Origin: Methanohalophilus levihalophilus
Lineage (GTDB): Archaea; Halobacteriota; Methanosarcinia; Methanosarcinales; Methanosarcinaceae
Length of the DNA stretch: 64,000 bases
Direction of reading: 5' to 3'
NCBI RefSeq assembly: GCF_017874375.1
Contig: NZ_JAGGLK010000003.1
Location: 496,001-560,000, forward strand
Under the pieces are notes generated by a model that was given only the letters and a program-made list of their open reading frames with translations, searched no databases and was not told where the DNA came from. Position numbers and translations under genes: made by a program. Shown piece after piece: positions 1 through 9,838 of the stretch. Positions within the stretch are counted from its first letter, which is position 1, and each line of letters opens with the position of its first letter.

Positions 1-88
1 GATTGTCCGGTTGTAATGCCAAAGACAATGCTTCCATTTTCTCATTGTTGTTTTCATCAATAATCTCAAAGGTAGTTGAAATCTTCAG
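1..88 (-). CDS. pcc1: KEOPS complex subunit Pcc1, 5' part only
   Basis: Only the first ~29 codons lie in the window; the gene runs off its left edge. The frame gives LKISTTFEIIDENNNEKM followed by an ALQPDN segment, which resembles the first strand and the conserved Ala-Leu-x-Pro-Asp-Asn turn of archaeal Pcc1. Pcc1 is the dimerising subunit of KEOPS, which makes t6A on ANN-decoding tRNAs. The frame is closed by a stop just before a CTG that overlaps the TGA of the upstream RecJ-like gene (aaCTGA), and no ATG, GTG or TTG lies near, so a CTG start is the simplest reading. Identification rests on a short stretch. Confidence 0.55.
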   Translation of the reverse strand, partial: MKISTTFEIIDENNNEKMEALSLALQPDN

Positions 89-1410
89 TTATTCATTCCC
101 CCAAGCTGCTTTGTTGTGATTTCATCTACAATGTTCAGGAATTCCTCTTCTTTTCCCCGGGGGATTGCAGCACCGGATGCAATATTATGACCGCCGCCGT
201 TTCCACCTACAGCTGCAGACGCTTCTCTTAAGGAGACTGCGAGATCAAGACCCTGATTAACCAGTGCTCTTGTTCCTCTTCCCGAAACTTTGACAATTTC
301 TTCAACCCTGTTTAATGTGACAAAGGGCCTGTCAGGATATGCGTAGCGTATCAGTGTACCGGCAATTATCCCGGTTGCTTCCATGTCATTGCCTATGATG
401 TAGCGAATGCTTGATTTCTCCTGCACGGTGGATTCAGCATTCCTGATTACGTGTACGAGCCTGCTTTTGTACTCTTTTGTTATCTGAAGAGCTTCAGGAA
501 GTGCCTTCTCATCTCCCATACAAACAGAAAGTGCAAGCGCGGGTTTATCCATTTTTCCGCAGCAGTTTGCAATGTCCACCAGATCATATACGTTTTCCAC
601 GATTTCTTTGTTCAGAAGATACACATCCCCGATAGCTGCATCTATAGCTTCCGGACTTGCGCGTTTTGTTAGCTTCATGGCAATTGCAGATGTCAGTTTT
701 TTTGTTCTCTCTTCATCCAGTTTCTCGAGATTACCGGTAATCCCAAGAATTTCCATGAAATTCTCAATTTTCTCGCTATCGCCGGTTATGTCAAGGTAAG
801 GTTCAGGGGAATTCATGAGGACTTCAGCAATATCGCCATCCCCAATTTTGAGCCCTTTGCGTATGGAAATAACTCCATTTTCGATGATTTCTTCCAGTAT
901 TTTCCCGTTGGCACCATCAAAAAGCTGTTTGTCACCGACAGCTCCTGTGATTGCGATTCCCCCGAGATCAATATTTTCAGGATTCAGCGCTCTTGCAACC
1001 ATATAAGCAGTAGTCGCGGCACACATGTGTGTTGCTCCATCAATGCCTGCGTAATGTGGGTTAATTGCTGCTTTTGCAGGTGAATCCCCTACAGGTATGT
1101 GATGATCAATAACCACAACATCGTTGTCAATGGAACCAATGATTTCCGGCTGGCCACTTCCCATATCACAAAATACTACAATTTCATCGTCTGACAGATC
1201 CGGCTTAATCCCGTCAATACTTTCCTGATCCAGCCTGCCGAGTATAGTTGTATGGAATATTTTTCCTTCCCGGAGCAATGCACTGCAGATAATAGCGACA
1301 GAGGTGATGCCGTCTGCATCATTGTGGGAAATTAGCCGGACCTTTTGACTGTTTTTTATCGCCTCTGCTACCCTTGCTGCCATTTCTTCTACTTGTTCCA
1401 TACCTTCCAC
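85..1410 (-). CDS. DHH-family phosphoesterase, archaeal RecJ-like nuclease
   Basis: The 441-aa protein has the DHH architecture: an N-terminal HNDADG metal motif at residues 29-34, the DHH triad at about 102-104, and a C-terminal DHHA1 region with a GGNGGGH glycine motif near residue 405. Archaeal members include RecJ-like single-strand exonucleases (GAN-type) that work with replication and repair proteins, and also phosphodiesterases; the exact substrate cannot be told from sequence. The start is a GTG at 1410, eight bases after GAGG; an ATG three codons later is an alternative. This ribosome-binding segment belongs to a duplicated stretch (see the remnant at 1411-1585). The gene is followed without a gap by pcc1. 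Confidence 0.8.
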   Translation of the reverse strand: MEGMEQVEEMAARVAEAIKNSQKVRLISHNDADGITSVAIICSALLREGKIFHTTILGRLDQESIDGIKPDLSDDEIVVFCDMGSGQPEIIGSIDNDVVVIDHHIPVGDSPAKAAINPHYAGIDGATHMCAATTAYMVARALNPENIDLGGIAITGAVGDKQLFDGANGKILEEIIENGVISIRKGLKIGDGDIAEVLMNSPEPYLDITGDSEKIENFMEILGITGNLEKLDEERTKKLTSAIAMKLTKRASPEAIDAAIGDVYLLNKEIVENVYDLVDIANCCGKMDKPALALSVCMGDEKALPEALQITKEYKSRLVHVIRNAESTVQEKSSIRYIIGNDMEATGIIAGTLIRYAYPDRPFVTLNRVEEIVKVSGRGTRALVNQGLDLAVSLREASAAVGGNGGGHNIASGAAIPRGKEEEFLNIVDEITTKQLGGMNN

Positions 1411-1585
1411 TTAAAATTCCTCGCAAAATTGGAGTATTGATTCTCCGGGTTTTCTCTTGCCTGAATCAACCAGCTTTCCCTTTGTTATAACTTTTATGTT
1501 TTTAGTATCATGACACAGGTTTGCAACATTGTCATGCTCCAAACTTACAATTCTTAACTGATATCATTGTTTCCAATGTATGTCA
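1411..1585 (-). pseudogene. Decayed duplicate of the 3' end of the GlmU-like gene
   Basis: Read on the minus strand, this stretch encodes GHLTYIGN, then after lesions [22 protein letters not shown] and PGESI. These match the C-terminal segments [30 protein letters not shown] and PGESIH of the intact gene at 2269-3462. It contains an in-frame TAA, frame changes and an internal deletion of about 90 bases between the last two blocks. The homology continues through the spacer and into the GAGGAATTT-GTG start region of the next gene. It is therefore the decayed copy of a direct repeat; the intact copy lies at about 2249-2521, and the DUF998 gene sits between them. Confidence 0.8.
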
Positions 1586-2251
1586 GATGCCCTTTTTAGC
1601 ATGTATGGAATAACGGATCATTATTGCTGAAATTAAGCCTAAATAAACATACTGACTTAATAGAAATAACCTTTGCCAAAGTCCCGTGTACCCTAAAATG
1701 CCATCAATGGAGGAACTATTCTCTGAAACTACAAATAAGAAAAAGAATATCAAACCAAATAGAAATGCGCCAATTGACGACCAGTACATTTTGGTTGCAC
1801 TTCTTCGATGGAATATGCCTAAAGAGACTAGTGGTACAAACATAATTGCAATAAATCCTGTCCCAGCACAAATACCATGTAATTTACCTGTGAGGGTAGT
1901 TTCTGTGCCCCCGGGTTCCATTGGGAATAGGCCCGCCCCAATCCCTGCGCCAATTCCAAATAATAATATAAGCAGTGTTACAATTCGAACTGATTTTTTT
2001 CCAGAAGGAAAAGCCTTTCTATACCCAAATGCAAACACTATAATCAAAACACCGAAGACAATCCACCAAAGGTTAATCCAGGTTGCAACCGGGCTTTGTA
2101 CTGTGCCAAGCTCACTCATGACTAATGTGAGGTGGTTGTAATTCGGGTAGAAAAAACCCAAAACAAATGTGACTAAAAAATCTCCGACAGTAGCTATCAA
2201 CACAGCAATTGAAGCGATTTTTATTAATAACAGGTCAGTTGAGTGTCTCAC
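1583..2251 (-). CDS. DUF998-family membrane protein
   Basis: A 222-aa hydrophobic protein with about six membrane segments, a pattern typical of DUF998 proteins: an early Tyr-Pro-x-Tyr-Asn-His-Leu segment, a GLFPMEPGG loop near the middle, and a Lys-Leu-His-Gly turn after it. The function of the family is unknown. The start is GTG at 2251 with GAGGAATTTGGA just before it, a copy of the start region used by the RecJ-like gene downstream. The stop codon lies inside the decayed glmU copy (GGCATCTGA), so the last residues appear to derive from that remnant. The setting suggests insertion of this gene, with duplication of the flank, into an older glmU-recJ arrangement. Confidence 0.7.
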   Translation of the reverse strand: MRHSTDLLLIKIASIAVLIATVGDFLVTFVLGFFYPNYNHLTLVMSELGTVQSPVATWINLWWIVFGVLIIVFAFGYRKAFPSGKKSVRIVTLLILLFGIGAGIGAGLFPMEPGGTETTLTGKLHGICAGTGFIAIMFVPLVSLGIFHRRSATKMYWSSIGAFLFGLIFFFLFVVSENSSSIDGILGYTGLWQRLFLLSQYVYLGLISAIMIRYSIHAKKGI

Positions 2252-2268
2252 TCCAAATTCCTCAAGAA

Positions 2269-3462
2269 TTAATGTATTGATTCACCGGGTTTTGTACCGG
2301 TTCCTTTTTTCATGACACAGCCCACGTTAATGCTGGTGTTGATTCCCGTATGGACTTCATCTCCCATAATGACCCCGAGTTTCCTCCTGCCCGAATCTAC
2401 CAGCTTACCTTTTATCATCAATTTTATGTTTTTGCCATCATGGCGCAGGTTTGCAACCTTTGTCCCTGCTCCAAAATTGCAATTTCTGCCGATAACACTG
2501 TCTCCAATATATGTCAGATGACCGATTTTAGTGCCATCCATAATGATGCTGTTTTTTACTTCAACGGCATTTCCGACGTGGACATCGTCACCGATTGCAG
2601 TACCCGGACGAATAAAACAATTCGGTCCGATATCACAATTTTTTCCTATAACCACAGGCCCGATAATGTAAGCTCCATTCCTTACAGTAGTTCCTTCTCC
2701 TACGACAACTTCGCCTTGTAATGTAGCAAAGGATTCAACCGTGCCTTCAATGCTACCTTTCAAACCGGATAGCAAAAATGCATTTGCATCAAGTAAATCC
2801 CAGGGTCTTCCAATGTCAAGCCATTCATCTTCCAGCAATTCGTAACCTACATCCTTACCTTCGTCAATGAGTTTCTGGAGAGTATCCGTTATTTCCAGTT
2901 CCCCCCGGACAGATTCTTTTGTTTGCTTAATGTAGCTGAAGATATCCGAGTTGAAAATATAAATCCCAGCGTTTGCTAAATCGGTCGGTGGCTCTTCGGG
3001 TTTTTCCAGTATTCTTGTTACTTTATCCCCGGAAGTGCTTATGACACCAAAATCTTTTGGATTTTCGACTTTCTTCACTGTGAGAACTGCTTCCTCATTC
3101 TTTCTTCCAACAAGCTTGCGCATATGTGAGGAACTGACCAGCATGTCACCGTTCAAAACAATAAAACGACCGTCAACATATCCTTCTGCACATCCGATCG
3201 CGTGTGCTGTTCCTCTTTGTTCATTTTGGTGAGTGTAATCAATGTTTACTCCCAGATCACTCCCGTTTCCAAAATGACTTTTGATCAAATCCTCGCGATA
3301 CCCTGTAACAATAAGGAAATCTTTGATACCTGCTTCGGAGGCAGCAATTATGATGTGTTCCAGAATGGGTTGGTTGGCAATAGTCAACATGACTTTGGGA
3401 GTGTCATCAGTCAGGGGTCTCATACGGGTCCCCTGTCCTGCTGCAAGGATGACTGCTTTCAA
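2269..3462 (-). CDS. glmU: Bifunctional sugar-1-phosphate nucleotidylyltransferase/acetyltransferase, GlmU-like (copy 1)
   Basis: The 397-aa protein starts with the nucleotidyltransferase signature [18 protein letters not shown] (residues 6-23), carries an LNGDML segment near 100 and an EKPEEP segment near 155, and has a left-handed beta-helix of hexapeptide repeats from about residue 245 to the end. This is the archaeal GlmU layout (GlcN-1-P acetylation and UDP-GlcNAc formation). It overlaps the glmM stop by four bases (ATGA), so it is translationally coupled, and it lies in one operon with glmS and glmM, which supports the UDP-GlcNAc role. A second homologue opens the same operon; which copy does which half of the chemistry is not visible. 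Its 3' end has a decayed duplicate downstream. Confidence 0.85.
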   Translation of the reverse strand: MKAVILAAGQGTRMRPLTDDTPKVMLTIANQPILEHIIIAASEAGIKDFLIVTGYREDLIKSHFGNGSDLGVNIDYTHQNEQRGTAHAIGCAEGYVDGRFIVLNGDMLVSSSHMRKLVGRKNEEAVLTVKKVENPKDFGVISTSGDKVTRILEKPEEPPTDLANAGIYIFNSDIFSYIKQTKESVRGELEITDTLQKLIDEGKDVGYELLEDEWLDIGRPWDLLDANAFLLSGLKGSIEGTVESFATLQGEVVVGEGTTVRNGAYIIGPVVIGKNCDIGPNCFIRPGTAIGDDVHVGNAVEVKNSIIMDGTKIGHLTYIGDSVIGRNCNFGAGTKVANLRHDGKNIKLMIKGKLVDSGRRKLGVIMGDEVHTGINTSINVGCVMKKGTGTKPGESIH

Positions 3463-4760
3463 TGCAGTGCCTCCTGGACCATATGTTCAATCTCTTTGTA
3501 CATCGTTTCAGCACCGCTTCTCGCTTCGGCAGTTATACGGATTTTCGGTTCGGTTCCCGAGGGCCTGACAAGTACCCATCCGTCTTCCAGTTCCACACGT
3601 ATCCCGTCAATATCAGAAACTTCACCCATACTTTTCAGGCTGGAAATCAGTTTCATCATCACATTTTCCTTTTTGGAATCTTCACATGCAATGGTTCCCC
3701 GTACAGTTGGATATTGCGGAAGTGATTTCCTTAAATCAGAAAGCCTGTTTTCATCTGCCATGTTCACAAGCCTGCCGGCTGCATATATGCCGTCGGGACA
3801 ATATGAAATTGCAGGGAATATCCAGCTTCCTGACGGTTCCCCGCCAAAGCTTGCGTTGTGTTTCTTGATGCTCTCGGCAACATAAACATCTCCCACGCGT
3901 GTCCTCACAATAGTTGCTTCAGGTAAGGCATCATCCAGCATCATGGATGTATCAACGGGAACTGCAATTGTATCATTTTTCTCGCATTCCTGCAATGCAA
4001 AAAGAGTGAGCATTTCATCACCGGTTACAAATGTTCCCTCATCATCGACAGCCATCATCCTGTCGGCGTCCCCATCATGCGCAATTCCCAGATCAGCATC
4101 AAATTCCCTGACCGCCTTTTGAAGCATCCACAGGTTTTTTTCATTAGGTTCGGGGTTTCTTGCGGGGAAATATCCGTCTGGCTGGGAATTTAAAGTAATA
4201 ACTTCGCATCCCATGCGGCGTAATAAATAAGGCGTAATGGTACTTCCTGCTCCGCATCCACAATCCAATACAACTCGAAGCTTTGAGGAATTTGTGTTTT
4301 TCAGGATTTGTCTGCAATGTTGTTCAACAAAACCACTTTTTTCTTCAATGGCGCCTATCTCATTCCATTTTACACGTTCATTCATGGGTTCAGGGAATTT
4401 GTTCTCGATTTCAGTTTGCTGGGCTGAATCAAACGCCATCCCGTCGGGATTCCACAACTTTATCCCTACATATTCTGAAGGGTTGTGGGAAGCAGTGACC
4501 ATTATTCCGCAATCGTAGTCCCTGGATGCAAATGCAAGCGTTGGGGTAGTTACAAGACCGGCAAGTGTCACATTGCAGCCAGCAGATGATAATGCTGCAG
4601 CAAGAGCTTTTTCAATCATAAGTGCTGAAATACGGGGATCTCTGCCGATAACTACATTTGAATTGGCAGCTCCTACAATCTCACCAATTCTGAGGGCAAG
4701 ATCAACTCCTACTTCCCGGTTTGCAAGACCGCGAATACCTGATGAACCAAATAATTTCAT
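3459..4760 (-). CDS. glmM: Phosphoglucosamine mutase
   Basis: A 433-aa alpha-D-phosphohexomutase. The catalytic phosphoserine loop TASHNPSEY is near residue 88-96, the metal loop DGDADRMM near 230, the sugar-binding GEPSGSW near 305, and the phosphate-binding [11 protein letters not shown] near 400. It converts GlcN-6-P to GlcN-1-P. Archaeal homologues may also act on glucose or mannose phosphates, but the position between glmS (12 bases upstream) and a GlmU-like gene (4-base overlap) points to the amino-sugar role. The start ATG at 4760 follows an AGGTTG ribosome-binding site. Confidence 0.9.
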   Translation of the reverse strand: MKLFGSSGIRGLANREVGVDLALRIGEIVGAANSNVVIGRDPRISALMIEKALAAALSSAGCNVTLAGLVTTPTLAFASRDYDCGIMVTASHNPSEYVGIKLWNPDGMAFDSAQQTEIENKFPEPMNERVKWNEIGAIEEKSGFVEQHCRQILKNTNSSKLRVVLDCGCGAGSTITPYLLRRMGCEVITLNSQPDGYFPARNPEPNEKNLWMLQKAVREFDADLGIAHDGDADRMMAVDDEGTFVTGDEMLTLFALQECEKNDTIAVPVDTSMMLDDALPEATIVRTRVGDVYVAESIKKHNASFGGEPSGSWIFPAISYCPDGIYAAGRLVNMADENRLSDLRKSLPQYPTVRGTIACEDSKKENVMMKLISSLKSMGEVSDIDGIRVELEDGWVLVRPSGTEPKIRITAEARSGAETMYKEIEHMVQEALH

Positions 4761-4772
4761 AAAAACAACCTG

Positions 4773-6602
4773 TTATTCCACTGTTACGCTTTTTGCAAGG
4801 TTTCTCGGCTTGTCAATAGCACAACCCCTTTCAAGGGCAACATAATATGCGAGCAACTGGAGCACAACTGCTGAAAGTATGGGTGACAGCAGCTCGTGGG
4901 TTTTAGGGATTTTTAGTACAGTGTCCACGTACTTCCTGATTTCCCTGTCATCTTCATCAGCTACGGCAATTACCTTTGCACTTCGCGCTTTTACTTCCTT
5001 TATGTTGCTCAGGATTTTCTCATAGGTGTTCCCATGGGTAGCAATTGCGACTACGGGTGTATCTTTTGTCAGTAAAGCAATTGGGCCGTGTTTTAACTCA
5101 CCGGCAGCATATCCTTCTGCATGGATGTATGAAATTTCCTTGAGTTTGAGAGCTCCTTCCAGGGCAATGGGATAATTGAGATATCTCCCAATGAAGAAAA
5201 AGTCCGCTACATCGGAGTACTCCACTGCGCATTCCTTGATTTGATTGCGTTGTTCCAGGACTTTCTGGATCTGACCCGGTAATCTTTTAATTGCTTCCAG
5301 AAGTTCCCGGCTGTCTTCCGCACTTATCTGATATCTGATTCTTCCAAAATAAATGGCAAGCAGGTATAAGGTCAATAATTGTGAAGTAAATGTTTTGGTG
5401 GCCGCAACTCCGATTTCAGGGCCTGCCCTTGTGTATAATACGTTCTCGGTCTCACGGGTAATGGTGCTTCCGACGACATTTGTTATTGCAATTGAATTAC
5501 ATCCGTATTGGTTTGTACTTCGTATGGCTGCCAGTGTATCTGCAGTTTCTCCGGACTGGGTGATTGCTATAGTGAGAACATCATTCCGCATAACCGGATC
5601 TCCATAGCGGAATTCGGATGAAGTACTGACATCGGTATGAACTCCGGCAATTTTTTCAAAAAGGTATTTTGCAAGCAGTCCGGCATTCCATGATGTACCA
5701 CAGGCAATGATTTCTATCCTTTCGATTTCTGTTATATCCTTTGGATCCAGATTAAGTTCATCGAGCTTGATTTTACCTTCCAGTTCAAAAATTTTCCCTG
5801 AGAATGTATCCTGAATTGCAGAAACCTGCTCGTGAATTTCCTTAAGCATGAAATGCTCATACCCGGCTTTTTCAGCAGCTTCAACGTCCCAGTCAATTGT
5901 GGTAATTTCTTTCTGGATATTTTGACCATCAAAATTTGTATAGTTCACTCCGGAAGAGTCGATACTGACAATTTCTCCATCTTCGACAAAAACCACATTT
6001 TTAGTGTGATCCAGAAAGGCCGTCACGTCAGATGAAACAAAAACCTCGCTGTCTCCCAGTCCCAGAACAAGAGGGCTATCTTTTCTTGCAGCTATCAGGG
6101 TGTCCGGATATTCTTTGCACAATATTGCAACTGCATATGAGCCTTCAAGTTCCTGCAAACTTTCCCTGACGGCATCATAAAAACTGCTATCTGAATTATT
6201 GCTATAGTTGAAATTAATTAAGTGGACAATGACTTCGGTATCAGTTTCTGATTTAAACTCATATCCATTTTGTTCAAGTTTTTCGCGTATTTCCAGATAG
6301 TTTTCAATAATGCCATTATGAACAACAGAAAAATCTCCGGATTCATGAGGGTGAGCATTAGTAGTGCTTGGTGCCCCGTGGGTTGCCCATCTGGTATGTG
6401 CAATTCCTATTTTTCCATCCATTTCCGATGGCAGGATTGCGGATAGTTTATCAATAGAACCTTCGGTTTTGTATGTGGTAATGTTGCCGTTAAGAACACT
6501 TACGCCTGCGGAATCATATCCGCGGTATTCAAGCTTTTTCAGGGAATTAACCAGTGTTTCCATTGCCTGGTTTTTTCCGACGTATCCAACTATTCCGCAC
6601 AT
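4773..6602 (-). CDS. glmS: Glutamine-fructose-6-phosphate aminotransferase (isomerizing)
   Basis: A 609-aa full-length GlmS. The protein begins MCGIVGYVG, so Cys2 is the N-terminal nucleophile of the glutaminase domain, followed by TRWATHG and the HNGIIEN motif. The second half has two SIS domains with CGTSWNAG and TQSGETADT sugar-phosphate motifs, and it ends with the expected KPRNLAKSVTVE. It makes GlcN-6-P from fructose-6-P and glutamine, the entry step to UDP-GlcNAc. AGGGGGATAAT precedes the ATG. It lies 15 bases after the second GlmU-like gene and 12 bases before glmM. Confidence 0.95.
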   Translation of the reverse strand: MCGIVGYVGKNQAMETLVNSLKKLEYRGYDSAGVSVLNGNITTYKTEGSIDKLSAILPSEMDGKIGIAHTRWATHGAPSTTNAHPHESGDFSVVHNGIIENYLEIREKLEQNGYEFKSETDTEVIVHLINFNYSNNSDSSFYDAVRESLQELEGSYAVAILCKEYPDTLIAARKDSPLVLGLGDSEVFVSSDVTAFLDHTKNVVFVEDGEIVSIDSSGVNYTNFDGQNIQKEITTIDWDVEAAEKAGYEHFMLKEIHEQVSAIQDTFSGKIFELEGKIKLDELNLDPKDITEIERIEIIACGTSWNAGLLAKYLFEKIAGVHTDVSTSSEFRYGDPVMRNDVLTIAITQSGETADTLAAIRSTNQYGCNSIAITNVVGSTITRETENVLYTRAGPEIGVAATKTFTSQLLTLYLLAIYFGRIRYQISAEDSRELLEAIKRLPGQIQKVLEQRNQIKECAVEYSDVADFFFIGRYLNYPIALEGALKLKEISYIHAEGYAAGELKHGPIALLTKDTPVVAIATHGNTYEKILSNIKEVKARSAKVIAVADEDDREIRKYVDTVLKIPKTHELLSPILSAVVLQLLAYYVALERGCAIDKPRNLAKSVTVE

Positions 6603-6617
6603 ATTATCCCCCTAATA

Positions 6618-7832
6618 TTAGAGAACAACTGAATTTTCAGGTAATAGCTCCCTGATAGTTGTGTCTGAGCCAATACTACATCCCTTCGAAATAATGGCCC
6701 CCGCTTTTGTGAGCACTCGTAACCCCGCTTCGCAGTCTTCACCTACAATGGCGCCGATTTTACCGGCATCAACAAGCTCATTTCCGAGTTTTATGCCTGT
6801 GTTATCTTTTGCTTCCGTTGCAAAGTATGGCCCAAGTGAAGTATTGTTTGCAATTACCGAATGAGATATGTGTGAATGGGGTCCAATTCTGACATTATCC
6901 ATTATAATGCTGTTTTTTATTGTGGTGAAAGGCTCAATTGAAACATTTTTTCCAATGCTGGTGCTTGGTAAAACAACTGCATTAGGTCCTATGTCACAAT
7001 TTCGTCCTAATGCTACAGGTCCTACTATGTATGAACCGGCACGAATAATTGTGTTTTCACCGACGCTGACTTCTCCTACTATCGTAGCCCCTTCCTCCAC
7101 TTTCCCATGGTTCACGGGCTCTTCTTTACGGTTTAACATGCTGGAATTAGATTTTAGAAGATCCCATGGATATCTTGAATCCATCCACAAATGCTTTGTT
7201 GTGACGGTGTGTACATCTTCCCCTTTTTCTATCATGTTTTGTAGTGCGTCAGTAATTTCATATTCTCCACGCTGGGATATGGTTGTTTTTTCGATTTCCG
7301 GGAAGATATTTTCATTAAATACATACATTCCAGTATTGACCAGGTGACTTACAAGGGATTTTGGTTTTTCAATTATTTTGGTTACTTTTGATCCCTTTGT
7401 TAAAACTACACCATATTCAGAGATATCGTCTCTTTGTGATGTCAGAATGGTTGCTTCCCCTTTAAACGAATTAAGCAAATCCTTGATGGTTGAGGATTCT
7501 ATTATATTATCGCCGTTGAGTACAAGGAAATTCATACCTTTTTCAATGTATGGGCGTGCTTGTTCAATTGCATGGGAAGTTCCAAGCTGCACCTCCTGTT
7601 CAATGTACTTTATAGAGGCGCCGAAGTCAACACCGTCTTCAAAATAGTCCATTATTCTTTCTTTTTCATAACCTACGATTAGAATAATGTCTTTAATATC
7701 ATTTTTTACAAGTGCTTCTATTACATATTCAAGAATTGGTCTATTTACCACTGGCAGCATAACCTTTGACCTGGTAGCTGTCAACGGTCTGCATCTTTGC
7801 CCCTCTCCTGCGGCCAGCACAATAGCTTTCAT
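6618..7832 (-). CDS. GlmU-like nucleotidyltransferase/acyltransferase (copy 2), first gene of the operon
   Basis: A 404-aa paralogue of the gene at 2269-3462, with the signature LAAGEGQRCRPLTATRSK at residues 6-23, the LNGDNI and EKPKSL segments of the nucleotidyltransferase fold, and a C-terminal hexapeptide beta-helix. I chose the ATG at 7832 because the catalytic loop starts there in the paralogue; an upstream in-frame ATG at 7883 would add 17 residues with no family support. As the first gene before glmS-glmM it should act on a sugar-1-phosphate, either as a second UDP-GlcNAc enzyme or as a UTP/dTTP-glucose-1-phosphate enzyme; the sequence alone does not decide. Confidence 0.8.
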   Translation of the reverse strand: MKAIVLAAGEGQRCRPLTATRSKVMLPVVNRPILEYVIEALVKNDIKDIILIVGYEKERIMDYFEDGVDFGASIKYIEQEVQLGTSHAIEQARPYIEKGMNFLVLNGDNIIESSTIKDLLNSFKGEATILTSQRDDISEYGVVLTKGSKVTKIIEKPKSLVSHLVNTGMYVFNENIFPEIEKTTISQRGEYEITDALQNMIEKGEDVHTVTTKHLWMDSRYPWDLLKSNSSMLNRKEEPVNHGKVEEGATIVGEVSVGENTIIRAGSYIVGPVALGRNCDIGPNAVVLPSTSIGKNVSIEPFTTIKNSIIMDNVRIGPHSHISHSVIANNTSLGPYFATEAKDNTGIKLGNELVDAGKIGAIVGEDCEAGLRVLTKAGAIISKGCSIGSDTTIRELLPENSVVL

Positions 7833-7976
7833 GAGATATACAGGTCTTTCTAATAATTTATATGTTGCTAAATACAAATTCATTTTCCATGAAGGTAAAG
7901 CGATATTCCAATTTTGTAGGTTGCTATGAATTTGCAGTATAATATCTGGGGAAGCTACCGCTGGATAAATTGATGG

Positions 7977-8019
7977 ACAAAATAAAAAAAGAAAGATAAA
8001 TACGGCTGATAGCCGTATT
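7977..8019 (-). terminator. Hairpin plus poly-U terminator of rps15
   Basis: AATACGGCT-GAT-AGCCGTATT is a perfect 9-bp inverted repeat with a 3-nt loop (7999-8019). On the minus strand it is followed at once by a T-rich tract (TTTATCTTTCTTTTTTTATTTT). The stem includes bases of the rps15 stop codon. The rest of the gap to 7833 is AT-rich and should hold the promoter of the glm operon, but I see no clear TATA box. Confidence 0.8.
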
Positions 8020-8476
8020 ACCTTGTAATAAGCATTTCTGCAGTTTCTGGTTTGTACTTCCAGTCTGCAGGCAGTACCTTGTTTGCCTGATAGTATTTTA
8101 CAAGTCTGCGGATCTTAGCTTCTGTAAGGTGCAGTGCACGACCATTATGGACGTCCTTGTGATTCTTTGAAATGTGTTTCCTCATCCTGATTGCTTTGAC
8201 AATGAGGTTGTAAAGGTCTTCAGGTACCCTTGGGGCAGTGTCATTTTCAGCCAAAATAGCTGTAATTTTCTTGCCGGTGGCAACTTTGACATCTGGCACG
8301 CCATAGTTGTCCCTGAGGATCATTCCAATTACACTTGTGGAATTTCCCTGCTTCCATAAGTCAAGAATGATATTTGTAATTTCATCGGCGTCGTACATGG
8401 ACCAAGCTGGAGCTTCTGTGCGTCCAGGCCTTGTAGACCCTGAGTTACCCTTGCTGCGGGTGTGCATTTTTGCCAT
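8018..8476 (-). CDS. rps15: 30S ribosomal protein S15 (uS15, archaeal/eukaryal S13e type)
   Basis: 152 aa, the length of archaeal S15, which carries an N-terminal extension relative to the bacterial form. It begins [17 protein letters not shown], and the C-terminal helical rRNA-binding part contains [15 protein letters not shown] and ends DWKYKPETA. It binds the 16S rRNA central domain early in small-subunit assembly. AAGGAGTAAATTGT precedes the ATG. It is monocistronic here, with a strong hairpin terminator at its stop codon. Confidence 0.97.
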   Translation of the reverse strand: MAKMHTRSKGNSGSTRPGRTEAPAWSMYDADEITNIILDLWKQGNSTSVIGMILRDNYGVPDVKVATGKKITAILAENDTAPRVPEDLYNLIVKAIRMRKHISKNHKDVHNGRALHLTEAKIRRLVKYYQANKVLPADWKYKPETAEMLITR

Positions 8477-8605
8477 ACAATTTACTCCTTAGATAATGAT
8501 ATTAATGCTATTTGATGGAACATGAATAGCTGTCCCAATGGCGAAGTGGAGCTAGTTATCCCAACATCGAATATATACTTTGTGCCCTTTTCCCATCTTG
8601 CTATT

Positions 8606-9838
8606 TTATCGTAAAATGAGCTCAAGAGCTTCGTCCAGAGTAGTTAAACCCTGCTCACCGGAAGCCATTTCCTTGAGTGTTACCTTCCCTGCTTCAACTT
8701 CCTTTTTACCTACAATCACAACATAATCCGCTTCTACGTTATTTGCATGGGATAACTGGTTGCGGAAATTCCTTTCCATAATGTCAAGATAAACTGGTAC
8801 GTACTCTCTCAGTTTGGTTGCAATATCAATGGCTTCTATCCTTGTGTCATCTGTTGCTACAACCACAACACCGGGAATGGGTTTTGGTTCAAGGGTGCAA
8901 ACTTCCATAATCCTGTCAAAACCTATTCCAAATCCGGTGGATGGAACGTCACCTCCGCCAAACAACTGAATGAGCTGGTAGGAACCTCCACCACAAACCT
9001 GATTCTGGGCTCCCAGGCCTTCGGCATATATCTCAAAAACCATTCCTGTGTAATAATCAAGTCCCCGTGCGATTCCAAAGTCAACTGAAAAATCTACTCC
9101 ATATCCCTCAAGTAAATCAAGCAATAGTTCGAAACGATCAAGTTCAGGCAGGCTTCCGACAATTTCCCTCGCTTTTTCTATTGCATTTTCACCCGAAATA
9201 CTCACCAGCTCGAAAAGTTGTTCGCGAAGCTCGGCTGTGGCATTTATTGATTCAAGGTAGTCATCGAGTCCCTTGTCATCCTTCTTATCCACAAATCTCA
9301 TAATCCTGGTTTGTTCTTCCCCGTCCAGCTCTTGAAGGATATGGCGTATTACACCAAGATGCCCAACATGGATGTCTCCTTTTATACCTGCAGATTCTAC
9401 CATTTTTTCTGCCAGGGCAATAACCTCTGCATCAGCATGAGGACTTTTGCTTCCGATAACTTCCACTCCGAATTGCCAGAATTCCCTGAATCTTCCTTTT
9501 TGGGGTCTCTCATATCGGAAACAGTTTTCAAAATAGAATAATTTTAGTGGCAATGGCCTTGACTGCATGCCGTTGACGTACATCCTCATGGCAGGCGCAG
9601 TCAATTCGGGGCGGAGTGATAAATCCCTGTCTCCCTTGTCTGTAAAATTATAGATTTCCCCTATTATTCCTTCACCGGATTTAAGAGTGAAAAGATCAAG
9701 ATGCTCAAAAGTAGGAGTAATTATTTCATGGTAACCCCAATGAGTAACCACATTTCTCATTATACTTTCAACATGCCTTCTGTGAGCGGTTTCTTCCGGA
9801 AGGAAATCCCTTGTGCCTCTTGGTTTACTTATTTTCAT
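8606..9838 (-). CDS. hisS: Histidyl-tRNA synthetase
   Basis: A 410-aa class II synthetase. It starts with the [11 protein letters not shown] motif, has motif 2 as [18 protein letters not shown], the histidine motif ARGLDYYTG, and motif 3 as [10 protein letters not shown], followed by a C-terminal anticodon-binding domain. It charges tRNA-His. The start ATG at 9838 is preceded by AGGTG eight bases upstream. The 129-base gap before rps15 gives rps15 room for its own promoter. Confidence 0.97.
   Translation of the reverse strand: MKISKPRGTRDFLPEETAHRRHVESIMRNVVTHWGYHEIITPTFEHLDLFTLKSGEGIIGEIYNFTDKGDRDLSLRPELTAPAMRMYVNGMQSRPLPLKLFYFENCFRYERPQKGRFREFWQFGVEVIGSKSPHADAEVIALAEKMVESAGIKGDIHVGHLGVIRHILQELDGEEQTRIMRFVDKKDDKGLDDYLESINATAELREQLFELVSISGENAIEKAREIVGSLPELDRFELLLDLLEGYGVDFSVDFGIARGLDYYTGMVFEIYAEGLGAQNQVCGGGSYQLIQLFGGGDVPSTGFGIGFDRIMEVCTLEPKPIPGVVVVATDDTRIEAIDIATKLREYVPVYLDIMERNFRNQLSHANNVEADYVVIVGKKEVEAGKVTLKEMASGEQGLTTLDEALELILR

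Noticed and set aside
1583-2251. DUF998 gene as part of an insertion sequence
   Set aside because: No transposase or terminal inverted repeats were found; only the direct repeat of host DNA is visible.
3202-3885. A 227-codon plus-strand frame over glmU/glmM
   Set aside because: It crosses two well-supported minus-strand genes and has no recognisable domain or ribosome-binding site.
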